This document shows, piece after piece, positions 25,158-34,113 of a DNA stretch of 64,000 nt (positions within the stretch are counted from its first letter, which is position 1; every line of letters begins with the position of its first letter). The stretch covers positions 3,348,001 through 3,412,000 of the forward strand of contig OY782766.1 in assembly GCA_963678235.1 (NCBI GenBank), written 5' to 3'. The stretch comes from JABMQB01 sp963678235 (GTDB taxonomy: Bacteria; Bacteroidota; Bacteroidia; Bacteroidales; Prolixibacteraceae). The position numbers and the translations under genes were made by a program. The notes beneath the pieces are model-generated. The model was not told the origin of the DNA, ran no database searches, and saw only the letters and a list, made by a program, of their open reading frames with translations.

Positions 25158-26996
25158 ATGTGTGGAATTGTTGGGTACATAGGCGATAAAAATGTTTATC
25201 CTATTTTAATAAACGGATTAAAACGATTGGAATACAGAGGATACGATTCTGCAGGAATTGTACTTTTCGATTCACAATTAAACATCTATAAGCAAAAAGG
25301 GAAAGTTAGCGGGTTGGAAGAATTTGTAGCCGATAAAAACACCAATGGTACGATTGGGATAGGCCATACAAGATGGGCAACACACGGCGAACCCAACAAT
25401 ATAAATGCGCACCCACATGTTTCCATGAATGGTATTTTTTCATTGGTCCATAACGGTATTATCGAAAATTACGATGAAATTAAAAACGATCTCCTGAAGC
25501 AAGGAGTAAGGTTTTATAGTGATACGGATTCGGAAGTGCTGGCTAATTTAATCGAACACTTTTACCAGCAAAATGAGAACGTGACTGCTGAGATGGCGGT
25601 TCGGTTAGCTTTGTCGAAAGTTGTTGGTGCATATGGTTTGGTAGTTATTTGTAAAGAAGAAAGCGACAAGCTCATTGCAGCCAGAAAAGGTAGTCCGTTA
25701 GTTATTGGAATTGGCAAAAACGAGTATTTTATTGCTTCTGATGCCACTCCAATTATCGATTATACAAAGCAGGTTGTTTACCTGAACGACTTTGATGTGG
25801 CTGTGGTTGAAAAAAACAGCCTCACCCTTAAAAATATTGAAAACAATCCTGTTCCGATAAAAATAAAAGAGGTTGATTTGCATATCGGGGAAATGGATAA
25901 AGGTGATTTTGAGCACTTTATGCTCAAGGAAATTTTTGAACAACCAAAAACCATTGAAGACACTTTTCGGGGACGGATACATACCGATCAATCAGAAATC
26001 GTTCTGGGCGGGCTTATGGATGTGTTTCCGAGGATTAAAGATGCCAACAGGATTATCATTATTGGTTGTGGAACTTCTTGGCATGCAGCGCTTATAGCGG
26101 AATACATGATCGAAGAATATGCCAATATTCCAGTGGAGGTTGAATATGCCTCTGAGTTTAGGTACCGGAAACCAGTTATTACTGAAAAAGATGTAATTAT
26201 CGCCATAAGTCAAAGTGGTGAAACTGCTGATACTTTGGCAGCTATTGCAATGGCAAAACAAAAAGGGGCACTTATTCTAGGTATTTGCAATGTTGTTGGT
26301 TCAAGTTTAACCAGAGAAACCGATGCCGGGGTTTATACCCATGCGGGAATGGAAATTGGGGTTGCATCAACAAAAGCTTTTACAGCCCAGGTAACTGTTT
26401 TATCGATGCTGGCACTAAAACTTGCAAAAACAAAAGGAACCATCGAAACGGAATTATACACCACCTTAATTAAAGAGCTTTCCGAGATTCCTGAAAAGAT
26501 TAAAACCATCCTTATTTCACATCCAAGTATAAAAGAGATCGCCAAAAAATACCAGAAAGCAAACAGCGCGTTATATCTTGGAAGAGGTTATTTGTTCCCG
26601 GTCGCTTTGGAAGGCGCTTTAAAACTCAAAGAAATCTCATATATCCATGCAGAAGGGTATGCCGCAGGCGAAATGAAACATGGCCCAATTGCCCTGGTTG
26701 ATAGCAATCTACCTGTAGTAGTAGTTGCTCCACAAGATAATTACTACGAAAAAATTGTGAGTAATATCCAGGAGGTTAAGGCAAGAAACGGGAATTTAAT
26801 TGCAGTTGTAACTGAAGGCGATGTGCGGTTGAAAGAAATGGTTGAAGATGTATTTGAAATCCCAAAATCACATCCTGCCGTGGCTCCACTTTTAGCGATT
26901 ATACCATTACAGCTTTTCTCTTATTACACCGCACTGTTACGGGGCTGTAATGTTGATCAGCCCAGAAACCTGGCAAAATCGGTAACGGTTGAGTAA
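25158..26996 (+). CDS. glmS: Glutamine-fructose-6-phosphate transaminase (isomerizing)
   Basis: 612 aa, full length. The mature N-terminal Cys2 (MCGIVGYIG) is the glutamine amidotransferase nucleophile, with RWATHGEPN and HNGIIENY completing that site. Two SIS domains follow (SGETADTLA and the C-terminal DQPRNLAKSVTVE). It makes glucosamine-6-phosphate, the entry to UDP-GlcNAc, which also feeds the polysaccharide genes at the right end of the window. No glmS ribozyme is recognisable in the 240-base leader. Confidence 0.96.
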   Translation: MCGIVGYIGDKNVYPILINGLKRLEYRGYDSAGIVLFDSQLNIYKQKGKVSGLEEFVADKNTNGTIGIGHTRWATHGEPNNINAHPHVSMNGIFSLVHNGIIENYDEIKNDLLKQGVRFYSDTDSEVLANLIEHFYQQNENVTAEMAVRLALSKVVGAYGLVVICKEESDKLIAARKGSPLVIGIGKNEYFIASDATPIIDYTKQVVYLNDFDVAVVEKNSLTLKNIENNPVPIKIKEVDLHIGEMDKGDFEHFMLKEIFEQPKTIEDTFRGRIHTDQSEIVLGGLMDVFPRIKDANRIIIIGCGTSWHAALIAEYMIEEYANIPVEVEYASEFRYRKPVITEKDVIIAISQSGETADTLAAIAMAKQKGALILGICNVVGSSLTRETDAGVYTHAGMEIGVASTKAFTAQVTVLSMLALKLAKTKGTIETELYTTLIKELSEIPEKIKTILISHPSIKEIAKKYQKANSALYLGRGYLFPVALEGALKLKEISYIHAEGYAAGEMKHGPIALVDSNLPVVVVAPQDNYYEKIVSNIQEVKARNGNLIAVVTEGDVRLKEMVEDVFEIPKSHPAVAPLLAIIPLQLFSYYTALLRGCNVDQPRNLAKSVTVE

Positions 26997-27036
26997 AAAA
27001 AAGGATGACATCTTAATTTGTAATGCCATCCTTTAA
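26997..27036. terminator. Bidirectional terminator between glmS and the DUF4252 gene
   Basis: AAAGGATG pairs with CATCCTTT around a loop of about 19 bases, flanked by A-runs on the left and TAAAA on the right. It separates two convergent genes. Confidence 0.65.
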
Positions 27037-27053
27037 AATTCGTTGTTACAAAC

Positions 27054-28136
27054 TTATTTTGTCGTGATTTTTATTATCGTTTGCTCTCCTTTTTTATCCC
27101 CTTTTGTTATATCGATAGTTTTTATGGTGTTGTGATCAATATCCTTTATTTTATTCGCTTTTACTTTTTTTCCATCCAGATAATATACCGTATTTGTATC
27201 GCCAGGTGCACTTAAGAAAATTGGCTCTCTCTGGTATCTTTCAGCCATTTGCCTGTATTTTTCTTCCATTTTTATATGGCGCTCAGCCATTTCACGGGCT
27301 TGTTCTTCAATTTTTCTTACTTGCTTTTCGCTCAGCACATGTTGTTGTTCGGCAAGTTGCCTGGCTTTTTCTTCCATTTGGCGAATTTTTTCCTGGTTAA
27401 AATACTCGCTTTTCTCAGCCATCTCCTGCGCTTTTAATTCCAATTCCCGCAACCTATCTTCATCAAACCATTGCCTGTTGGCAAAAGACTGCTCTATTTT
27501 TTCAATTTGTTCAGGCGATAATCCCTTAAAATCCAATGTGTCCAGTCCTTCAAAATCGAAGTCAAAATTAAAATCGAAATCATGGCCAAACCTAAAACTA
27601 TTTGCCGTACTGTTGTTTACCCTGTACAAATTTTCAAGACCTCTTAAGTTCATCACTCTTCCCAATTGTGATAGCGTGTTCATGTTAATTAATCCGCTTA
27701 ATTCAACCAAATGAACCGACATTTCGGAGGATGTAATCAAAGCCAGAGAAGTGATGTCTTCATTGTCTTTTTCCAAATATACTTTTACATCTTCACCCAT
27801 TTGCCTTTCTGTTTTAAACAAAGAATAACCTGATCCCTTGTAATATTCGTTTAATTCGGCATACATTGTTTGAACGGTAGGCTCTTCTTTGCGACCTTCA
27901 AAATCACGGAGCGACACCAGCAAGATATTATCCAAATCCTGCAAGGTAGAATATACCGGTGATTCCTTATCAATATCCTTCCTTTTGAGGTACATCTCAA
28001 ACATATCGCTTGAAATATTGCTGGCACTAAAGCCATCAATTTGGGCATACTTTTCAGTAATATTTGTAAATAGGTCTTGCGAAAACACAGGGATTGTCAA
28101 AATTGACAGGATTAAAACTATTGTTAATTGTTTCAT
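27054..28136 (-). CDS. DUF4252-type protein with long coiled coil
   Basis: 360 aa with a signal peptide ending PVFSQ. Residues about 20-170 match DUF4252-like proteins (LFTNITEKYAQIDGFSA, ITSLALITSSEMSVHLVELSG). Residues about 205-300 form a charged coiled coil with a repeated QEMAEK/ARQLAEQ/AREMAER pattern of roughly 20 residues. The C-terminal YYLDGKKVKANKIKDID and TIIKITTK look like the small beta element seen at the ends of many Bacteroidota membrane-linked proteins. It follows an ECF sigma and its putative anti-sigma factor and is probably a target of that pair. Function unknown. Confidence 0.68.
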   Translation of the reverse strand: MKQLTIVLILSILTIPVFSQDLFTNITEKYAQIDGFSASNISSDMFEMYLKRKDIDKESPVYSTLQDLDNILLVSLRDFEGRKEEPTVQTMYAELNEYYKGSGYSLFKTERQMGEDVKVYLEKDNEDITSLALITSSEMSVHLVELSGLINMNTLSQLGRVMNLRGLENLYRVNNSTANSFRFGHDFDFNFDFDFEGLDTLDFKGLSPEQIEKIEQSFANRQWFDEDRLRELELKAQEMAEKSEYFNQEKIRQMEEKARQLAEQQHVLSEKQVRKIEEQAREMAERHIKMEEKYRQMAERYQREPIFLSAPGDTNTVYYLDGKKVKANKIKDIDHNTIKTIDITKGDKKGEQTIIKITTK

Positions 28137-28143
28137 GATCGTA

Positions 28144-28581
28144 TTAATTAATAATTATTTCCACATTTTCATCTACCCAAAGAACCATCATTTCTTCCGG
28201 CTCCTCGGTTTGTAAGCTTTCCGAAACCTGGAGCATTGCCCTTTCCATTTCAAAAAACTGGTCCTCCATTGCACGGATTTTATTGTTTCGGATATTTAAG
28301 AATACACTTAGCACAACAAGAATTACCGCTGCAGCTGAGGTAAAACTGTATAATCGTACTTTTAATGAGCGCTTTTTTCTGCTTTGACTATCTATGAGCT
28401 TATTCAATTCGTTTTCCAAGCCTTCCGGCACCTTACTTTCATGGTTGAAAAAACGAAACATATCCTTTTCGACAGAATCTTCATCATTCAGAAACAAAGC
28501 ATCCTTTATTTCTTTCTCTTCTTCTAACGAAGTATTTCCACTATAATACCTGCTTAACAGCTTGTTCCATTCCTTGCTCAT
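28144..28581 (-). CDS. Putative membrane anti-sigma factor
   Basis: 145 aa. The cytoplasmic N-terminus (MSKEWNKLLSRYYSGNTSLEEEKEI) resembles the start of Bacteroidota anti-sigma proteins that lack zinc ligands. One transmembrane helix follows near 82-100, and the short periplasmic tail is acidic. It overlaps the sigma factor gene by 41 bases in another frame and precedes the DUF4252 gene by 7 bases. The role is inferred from position and topology. Confidence 0.65.
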   Translation of the reverse strand: MSKEWNKLLSRYYSGNTSLEEEKEIKDALFLNDEDSVEKDMFRFFNHESKVPEGLENELNKLIDSQSRKKRSLKVRLYSFTSAAAVILVVLSVFLNIRNNKIRAMEDQFFEMERAMLQVSESLQTEEPEEMMVLWVDENVEIIIN

Positions 28582-29074
28582 AATCGTAAATTTTATTCAA
28601 TTCACTTTTAATCATTTGCCGTGCCCTTGAAAGGATAACCCGTATGTAGGGCACTTCAAAATCCAACATTTCTTTAATTTCATCGAAAGAAAAACCGTCA
28701 ATTTCCCTTAATTTGATTACTTCCCGATATTTCTCAGGCAATTTTTCAATTATCTTTTGAACATGTTCCAAACGTTCAATAGCATCTTCATGCATTTCAA
28801 TCGAATCCTGCATGCTCTTTTGTTCATGTTCGTCCGAAATCCGTTCAGGTTTTTTCTTTTTCAATAAATCAAAACAATGGTTTTTCGCGATCGTTATCAC
28901 ATAAGCCCGCATATTTGATACTTTCTCTAGTTCAAACCTTTTCCCCCAAAGTTTAAGCATTAATTCCTGAATTGCATCTTTGCTTTCCTCCTCATCCTTC
29001 AAAATGCTGTTTATCAACGGATAAAGCTTTCTGGAGTAAGGAATGATCTGTATTTTGAACTCTTCTGCGGTCAT
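28541..29074 (-). CDS. ECF RNA polymerase sigma factor
   Basis: 177 aa. Region 2 is KDAIQELMLKLWGKRFELE with NMRAYVITIAKNHCFDLLK. Region 4 is LPEKYREVIKLREIDGFSFDEIKEMLDFEVPY, split here as LPEKYREVIKLREID and FSFDEIKEMLDF, followed by ILSRARQMIK. This is a typical Bacteroidota sigma-70 family ECF factor. Its last 41 bases are shared with the start of the downstream anti-sigma gene, which couples their expression. mntP diverges from its upstream side. Confidence 0.88.
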   Translation of the reverse strand: MTAEEFKIQIIPYSRKLYPLINSILKDEEESKDAIQELMLKLWGKRFELEKVSNMRAYVITIAKNHCFDLLKKKKPERISDEHEQKSMQDSIEMHEDAIERLEHVQKIIEKLPEKYREVIKLREIDGFSFDEIKEMLDFEVPYIRVILSRARQMIKSELNKIYDYEQGMEQAVKQVL

Positions 29075-29183
29075 TCTATTAGTATGGACGAATTGCTTAT
29101 GTGTTTATAACAAAAGCAACAAAGAAATTTTGAGATTAGCAATTTTCATGAAAACATGTATTTTTGTCCATCAAATTTTCAAC

Positions 29184-29756
29184 ATGCCATTTACGCAAGT
29201 TATTACATTTATTCTTATTGGAATAGGATTGAGCTTTGATTCGTTCGCGGTATCAGTTTCCTGTGGGCTTCTCAAAAAGGAAATCAGGTTTATTCAAGCA
29301 TGCAAAGTGGCTTCTATACTTGCTGTTTTTCAGGCAATTTTCCCTGTCCTGGGATGGTTTATTGGAAAATCCGTTAAAAATCTAATTGCTAATACCGACC
29401 ATTGGATTGCATTTGGGCTTTTGGTGTTTATAGGTATTAAAATGATCGTGGAGGGAGTAAAACCCGATGGATCTTTGAAAAAGCTTGATCCTTTTAAGCC
29501 ATTAGTCCTTATTGGGCTGGCAATTGCCACCAGCATTGACGCACTTGTGGTTGGACTAAGTTTTGGCTTACTTGACGATCCTATTATTTTACCCGTTATT
29601 ATTATTGGAGGCGTAACTTTTATTGCTTCAATGTTAGGAATGCTTTTTGGCAAGAATATTCCTTCAAAAAGAAGTCATCAGTCCATTATTTTAGGGGGAA
29701 TAATCCTCATAGTAATTGGTGGAAAAATATTACTGGAACACCTGTTCTTTAGTTAA
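29184..29756 (+). CDS. mntP: Manganese efflux pump MntP
   Basis: From the MPFTQVITFILIG start (29184) the protein is 190 aa with six membrane helices, as expected for MntP. The upstream methionines would add a non-homologous stretch that overlaps the divergent sigma gene. Two homologous halves carry GLSFDSFAVSVSCG and ATSIDALVVGLSFG with the conserved Asp residues in the membrane. It exports Mn2+. I looked for a yybP-ykoY manganese riboswitch upstream and could not see one. Its 3' end overlaps the convergent lipoprotein gene by 8 bases. Confidence 0.9.
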   Translation: MPFTQVITFILIGIGLSFDSFAVSVSCGLLKKEIRFIQACKVASILAVFQAIFPVLGWFIGKSVKNLIANTDHWIAFGLLVFIGIKMIVEGVKPDGSLKKLDPFKPLVLIGLAIATSIDALVVGLSFGLLDDPIILPVIIIGGVTFIASMLGMLFGKNIPSKRSHQSIILGGIILIVIGGKILLEHLFFS

Positions 29757-30147
29757 TTCTTTCAACCTTAAGTGTTATTTCCTTATCACTCAATTCGACA
29801 TCATCTCCCAAAACCGGATATGGCTCCACCGATACAAGTTCAATACTAATATTGTCAACCGTATCCGCCGGATTATCATAGGTATTTAATTCCAGAAGAT
29901 GCAAGCGATCGGTTTCAAGGGCAATGGCAACCACAGCAGATCCTTGCCAAATACAATCTGCATTTGCAGGACAGCGCGAATCATTCATTAAGGCCGCTGT
30001 AATATGCATATCATCTCCTAATGCATCATAAGTAACCTCATAAGCGAATAACATATTTTGACCGAAGTTGAAAGTGGGATTTTCAGGATCATTCTTTTCA
30101 CAAGAAAAAATAAATAAAGTGACCAACAACACAACTATCCTTTTCAT
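29749..30147 (-). CDS. Small lipoprotein with DSRCP/CIWQG motif
   Basis: 132 aa with a lipoprotein signal (LFIFSC, Cys16). The mature domain is beta-rich and carries ALMNDSRCPANADCIWQGSA, a Cys-containing motif (SRCPxxxxCIWxG) that I recall in a family of small Bacteroidota and Proteobacteria proteins often annotated as hypothetical. The two cysteines could form a disulfide. The function is unknown. It converges on mntP with an 8-base overlap, which leaves no room for a terminator. Confidence 0.7.
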   Translation of the reverse strand: MKRIVVLLVTLFIFSCEKNDPENPTFNFGQNMLFAYEVTYDALGDDMHITAALMNDSRCPANADCIWQGSAVVAIALETDRLHLLELNTYDNPADTVDNISIELVSVEPYPVLGDDVELSDKEITLKVERIN

Positions 30148-30211
30148 AGCTCAAACGTTTATATTTGCTTTCATAAGATGCATAAAACTGCAAAAAGTTG
30201 CGCTAAAGGAT

Positions 30212-30219
30212 TATTTTTG
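30212..30219 (+). promoter_or_regulatory. Candidate -7 box of dusB
   Basis: TATTTTTG matches the Bacteroidota TAnnTTTG -7 element and lies 20 bases before the dusB ATG. I could not find a good TTG at the expected upstream distance. Confidence 0.35.
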
Positions 30220-30238
30220 TGCCAATTAGGATATTGAA

Positions 30239-31252
30239 ATGAAGATTGGACAAATTGATTTAGGGGAACTGCCATTGTTCCTTGCTCCCATGGAAGATGT
30301 TACATATAAGTCGTTTAGGCATCTCTGCAAGTCATTTGGGGCAGATGTGATGTATACTGAATTTGTATCTTCCGAAGCTTTGATCAGAAATATTGAGAAA
30401 ACCAAAGTGAAGATGGATTTGTATGATTTTGACCGCCCGGTTGCCATACAAATTTATGGGCATAATATAGATTCAATGGTTGAGGCAGCTAAAATTGTGG
30501 AAGAGTCAAAACCCGATTTTATTGACCTGAATTTTGGTTGCCCCATGAAAAAAATCGTCCGACATGGAGCATGTTCTTATTTACTGAAAGACATCCCTAA
30601 AATGGAGGAAATGGTTGCAAAAGTTGTAAAAGCCGTAAAATTGCCTGTCACAGCAAAAACAAGGCTGGGCTGGGATGAAACCAGTACTCCGATTGTTGAA
30701 ATCACAGAACGTCTTCAGGATGTTGGATTGGCAGCACTGGCGATACACGGACGAACCAGAAATCAGCTATATACTGGTGAAGCCGATTGGAAATTCATTG
30801 GGAAAGTCAAAGAAAATCAGCGAATTAACATCCCAATCGTGGGCAATGGCGATATTAATGGCCCGGAAAAAGCCAAATTATGTTTGGAGCAATCCGGCGT
30901 TGATGGATTAATGGTTGGGAGGGGCGCAATTGGAAGGCCCTGGATTTTTAAGGAAATCAAACAGTATCTAGCAAGTGGTACGATTCCTAAACCGATATCG
31001 GTCGAGGAAGTTACGAATGTTGCATTGGAACAACTCAGACTTACCATAGATTGGAGAGAAAATGAAAAAAATGCCATTCTTATGATGCGACGCCATTTTG
31101 CAAAATATTTTCCGGGGCTTCCAAATTTCAGGGAACTACGAATAAGTCTCCTCCGTGCAGAAACTTACGCCGAAGTTCATTCGATACTAAATACAATTGC
31201 CGATACCTACAAAGGTGTTTTGATGGATTATACCAACGTCAGTTTAAAATAA
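30239..31252 (+). CDS. dusB: tRNA dihydrouridine synthase (DusB family)
   Basis: 337 aa. FLAPMEDVTYKSFR at the N-terminus binds FMN. NFGCPMKKIVRHGACSYLL contains the catalytic Cys. GRTRNQLYTGEADW and PIVGNGDI followed by MVGRGAIGRPWIF complete the TIM barrel, and a C-terminal helical tRNA-binding domain follows. It reduces uridines in the tRNA D-loop. The gene is monocistronic. Confidence 0.93.
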   Translation: MKIGQIDLGELPLFLAPMEDVTYKSFRHLCKSFGADVMYTEFVSSEALIRNIEKTKVKMDLYDFDRPVAIQIYGHNIDSMVEAAKIVEESKPDFIDLNFGCPMKKIVRHGACSYLLKDIPKMEEMVAKVVKAVKLPVTAKTRLGWDETSTPIVEITERLQDVGLAALAIHGRTRNQLYTGEADWKFIGKVKENQRINIPIVGNGDINGPEKAKLCLEQSGVDGLMVGRGAIGRPWIFKEIKQYLASGTIPKPISVEEVTNVALEQLRLTIDWRENEKNAILMMRRHFAKYFPGLPNFRELRISLLRAETYAEVHSILNTIADTYKGVLMDYTNVSLK

Positions 31253-31318
31253 ACCATGTTTTACTGGAATTACATAAGTTTAAAATTTAATGAAAAAAAA
31301 TAAAGCCCAAGGTAGGCA

Positions 31319-31384
31319 TGAGTATGGAGATATGAGTAAAAAGAAAAAGTAAAATGATTCTCAATACTCATATCTTTGTACTCA
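31319..31384. repeat. Imperfect 20-bp inverted repeat in the dusB-ykvA gap
   Basis: The arm at 31319-31338 begins TGAGTA and ends AGATATGAGTA. The arm at 31365-31384 is its reverse complement at 17 of 20 positions, with a 26-base A-rich loop between. It has no T-run and is not a classical terminator. It could be a REP-like element. Confidence 0.55.
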
Positions 31385-31485
31385 AATCTATTTCATTTTA
31401 AAATAGAAATTTAATGAAACTAAAGTTGCCGCTTTGCCCCGAATACAATTCGGAGGTTTAAGCCATTGTCTAGAAAATAAATGAA

Positions 31486-31857
31486 ATGAATTATTCAAAT
31501 CATTACTCAGAACAAAACCTTTGGGATAAAATAAAAAAGTTTTCTAAAACCGCCGGAGAAAAGGTTGTTTATGCTGTTTTGTTATTGTTTTATCTCTTAA
31601 CCGATAAGGGTGTATCCCTAAAATCAAAAGCAACAATTATAGGTGCACTGGGATATTTTATTTTCCCGTTGGATGCCATTCCTGACATCATGCCGGCAAT
31701 TGGTTTTACTGATGATTTAGGAGTGCTAATGTTTGCTTTATCAGAGGTTTCATCAAGTATAAATCCTGAAATGAAGAAAAAAGCCAAAGAGCAGCTGAAA
31801 GAATGGTTTAGCAAGGTTAACGATTCTGAAATTAAGGAACTTGAGGAAAACCTGTAA
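31486..31857 (+). CDS. YkvA family (DUF1232) membrane protein
   Basis: 123 aa. The central SLKSKATIIGALGYFIFPLDAIPDIMPAIGFTDDL region (here in two parts: SLKSKATIIGALGYFIFP and LDAIPDIMPAIGFTDDL) is the DUF1232 signature with the PLDxxPD motif, giving one or two membrane-associated helices. The function of the family is unknown. The gene stands alone with a 233-base upstream gap that holds the inverted repeat described above. Confidence 0.85.
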   Translation: MNYSNHYSEQNLWDKIKKFSKTAGEKVVYAVLLLFYLLTDKGVSLKSKATIIGALGYFIFPLDAIPDIMPAIGFTDDLGVLMFALSEVSSSINPEMKKKAKEQLKEWFSKVNDSEIKELEENL

Positions 31858-31989
31858 TCCTAATCTTTGCTGGTTTAATAAACTTTAACAATCTCCATTT
31901 CTTCATGGCATGCTATTTGGAATTCAAAAGGCATAGTTCTTATACTTAGGCAAATAAGAACTTCCTTTGTTTCTGTTTCTGTATTTAAT

Positions 31990-32020
31990 AAAAAAAGTCG
32001 GTTTAAGAGCCGGCTTTTTT
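31990..32020 (+). terminator. Rho-independent terminator
   Basis: AAAAAAGTCGG and GCCGGCTTTTTT pair around a loop of about 7 bases with a terminal T-run. It lies between the ykvA-like gene and the TauE/SafE gene and ends just before the latter's leader. Confidence 0.8.
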
Positions 32021-32046
32021 ACATATTTTAGCTCCAAATTTATTCT

Positions 32047-32793
32047 ATGTTTTCTTTAGATTTTACAACCTTGCAATGGTTATTGCTATTCTTTTGTGCC
32101 ATGTTAGTTGGCATGTCAAAGGTAGGTGTTCCGGGTGTTTCAATGATTGTCGTTCCGGTTTTGGCTTTTATTTTTGGTGGAAAATCTTCCACAGGAATAT
32201 TGTTGCCCATGTTGATTATGGCGGATATTTTTGGTGTAAGCTACTATCATCGGCATGCGCAATGGAAACCCTTGCTGAAGCTCTTGCCATGGGCATTTAT
32301 TGGAATAGGCATCGCACTTTGGGTTGGCGAAATAGTGAACGATGAACAGTTTAAAGAGATCATCGCGATTGTAGTATTTATTTGCATTGGTTTTTTACTT
32401 TGGAAAGATAAAAGTAAAGGGCAATATTCATTCCCCGACAAATGGTGGTTTGCAGCTTTTATGGGCGTTTTAGGCGGTTTTGCTACCATGATTGGGAATG
32501 TTGCCGGACCAATATTCGCTGTTTATTTACTAACCATGCACCTCCCCAAAAACCGCTTTATTGGTACCGGAGCATGGTTCTTTATATTAATCAATATTAG
32601 TAAATTCCCTTTGCACTATTTTGTTTGGGAGACTATCAACTTGAAAACTTTAACACTCGATATTTGTATGCTCCCGGCTATTGGCATTGGGGCATTTCTT
32701 GGTAGAAAAGCCGTAAAAAAAATACCGGAGAAAACCTATCGGGTATTTGTAATCGCAGTTACCGCTATTTCTGCTTTTCTTTTGTTAATTTAA
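32047..32793 (+). CDS. TauE/SafE-family sulfite/organosulfonate exporter
   Basis: 248 aa with about eight membrane helices. AMLVGMSKVGVPGVSMIVVP in the first half and GVLGGFATMIGNVAGPIFAVYLL in the second are the paired TauE/SafE signatures. The family exports small sulfur or carboxylate anions; the substrate here is not evident. The methyltransferase gene follows after 10 bases on the same strand. Confidence 0.88.
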   Translation: MFSLDFTTLQWLLLFFCAMLVGMSKVGVPGVSMIVVPVLAFIFGGKSSTGILLPMLIMADIFGVSYYHRHAQWKPLLKLLPWAFIGIGIALWVGEIVNDEQFKEIIAIVVFICIGFLLWKDKSKGQYSFPDKWWFAAFMGVLGGFATMIGNVAGPIFAVYLLTMHLPKNRFIGTGAWFFILINISKFPLHYFVWETINLKTLTLDICMLPAIGIGAFLGRKAVKKIPEKTYRVFVIAVTAISAFLLLI

Positions 32794-32803
32794 TCTGTAC
32801 GAA

Positions 32804-33514
32804 ATGGAAAATCTTAAATCGTTTTTTGAAGACAAAAGTTTTGCTTCCCTTCTTGATATTGGCACTGGTTCCGGACAGTTTATCCAAACAATACTTGATA
32901 ATATAAATGTGTCAGAAATAATTGGCGTAGATCCCGGAACGGATGGTTTTACACCAGCAAAAGAAAAATTTCAAAATAATAATATTCAATTTAGGCAAAT
33001 GAATGCCGAAAAATTGGATTTTGATGACAATACATTCGACCTCATTACAATGTCGAAAGCACTTCATCATTTGCCTCATCGAACAGAATCATTCCGGGAA
33101 ATGAAACGCGTATTAAAACCTGATGGTTTTTTAATTCTGGCAGAAATGTTTAGCGACAATCTAAATAATGCTGAAGAAAACCAAAAAATATATCACCATG
33201 CGAAAAGTAAAATTGATCGGATTTTAGGAGATTATCACCACGAAACCTGGAAGAAAAATGAGATTCTAGACATCATTGAAAAAAATGGTTTTAAAGTGGT
33301 TTTTCATTTTGATCAAATGTTCCCGGAAAATAAAATTAAAACGGAAGATGTACTCAACTTATGGATGGAAAAATTTAACGATGAAATTGCCAGGCTTCAA
33401 GGCAAACCTGAACATACATATTTTCAAGAATTGGCAAAAGATTTTAAAATCAGATTGAAGAAATTTGGAATTCAAAATCCAACAAATATTGTTGCAATTT
33501 GCAAGCCAATTTAA
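32804..33514 (+). CDS. Class I SAM-dependent methyltransferase
   Basis: 236 aa. Motif I is LLDIGTGSGQFIQTI, the acidic residue after strand 2 is in IIGVDPGTDG, and FDLITMSKALHHLPH matches UbiE/Methyltransf_11-type enzymes. The substrate is unknown. It sits 10 bases behind the TauE/SafE gene, so it may be cotranscribed, though no functional link is clear. Confidence 0.85.
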   Translation: MENLKSFFEDKSFASLLDIGTGSGQFIQTILDNINVSEIIGVDPGTDGFTPAKEKFQNNNIQFRQMNAEKLDFDDNTFDLITMSKALHHLPHRTESFREMKRVLKPDGFLILAEMFSDNLNNAEENQKIYHHAKSKIDRILGDYHHETWKKNEILDIIEKNGFKVVFHFDQMFPENKIKTEDVLNLWMEKFNDEIARLQGKPEHTYFQELAKDFKIRLKKFGIQNPTNIVAICKPI

Positions 33515-33838
33515 GATCTAAAACATTATTAATATTAATTTATACGTATATTTACGTAATTTCACTAATTAGCGTTTACTTTCTTTGCAGACACACAGGA
33601 GTACATATTTTTTTCCAAACATTTAAAACTCAGTTTTCGTTCAAGCTTTGAATACTCTTTAAATATAAAAACAACTCTTTTTTGCATAGGTTTTTATACT
33701 TATAATTCCAACTTTTAAACGAGATAATCCCATTGAATTCGGAGATTTTTTTACAAAGAAGATCAATAAAACAAATATTATGATGCATTTTTAAGTCTCC
33801 ATTTAAGTACGTATATTTGTACTTATAAACGTATTTTT
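33515..33838. other. Gap upstream of the toxin-antitoxin pair with repeated palindromic motifs
   Basis: A 324-base AT-rich stretch without a gene. TACGTATATTT occurs at 33543-33553 and again at 33808-33818. The left copy is inside ACGTATATTTACGT, and the right copy is inside AAGTAC-8 bases-GTACTT (33805-33824), which overlaps the likely promoter. Confidence 0.5.
33805..33824 (+). promoter_or_regulatory. Candidate operator and -7 box of the toxin-antitoxin operon
   Basis: An inverted repeat AAGTAC/GTACTT with an 8-base spacer embeds TATATTTG (33812-33819), a fit to the TAnnTTTG -7 element, 15 bases before the antitoxin ATG. YefM-family antitoxins repress their own promoter by binding palindromes, so this is a plausible operator. 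Confidence 0.5.
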
Positions 33839-34099
33839 ATGAAAACAGTAAACTACTCTGAATTTAGAAATTCCCTCAAAAAGAACCTGGATGCCGTTAG
33901 CGACGATCATGAAATTATGATTGTACACCGATCGAAAGGACGAAGTGTTGTTATTCTTTCAATGGATGAATACAATTCGTTTAAAGAGACACAATACCTT
34001 TTAAGCTCCCCTCAGAATAAAGAAAAATTGGAGGAAGGAATTATGGATACTGAAAAGGGAAGCATTGAGGGTATCGCAAAATTAATTGGCAAACTTTAA
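33839..34099 (+). CDS. Phd/YefM family antitoxin
   Basis: 86 aa. MKTVNYSEFRNSLKKNLDAV and IVHRSKGRSVVILSMDEYNS are the canonical YefM N-terminal DNA-binding and dimerisation part; the charged C-terminal tail would bind and neutralise the toxin. The toxin gene begins 14 bases downstream. Autoregulation through the palindrome just upstream is expected from the family. Confidence 0.92.
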   Translation: MKTVNYSEFRNSLKKNLDAVSDDHEIMIVHRSKGRSVVILSMDEYNSFKETQYLLSSPQNKEKLEEGIMDTEKGSIEGIAKLIGKL

Positions 34100-34113
34100 A
34101 TTCCTTAATCAAC

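Noticed and set aside
29043..29183. Extended N-terminus of MntP
   Set aside because: It overlaps the divergent sigma gene and is not similar to MntP; six helices are complete from 29184.
29075..29183. Manganese riboswitch ahead of mntP
   Set aside because: The gap is short, and the conserved loops of the yybP-ykoY element are not recognisable.
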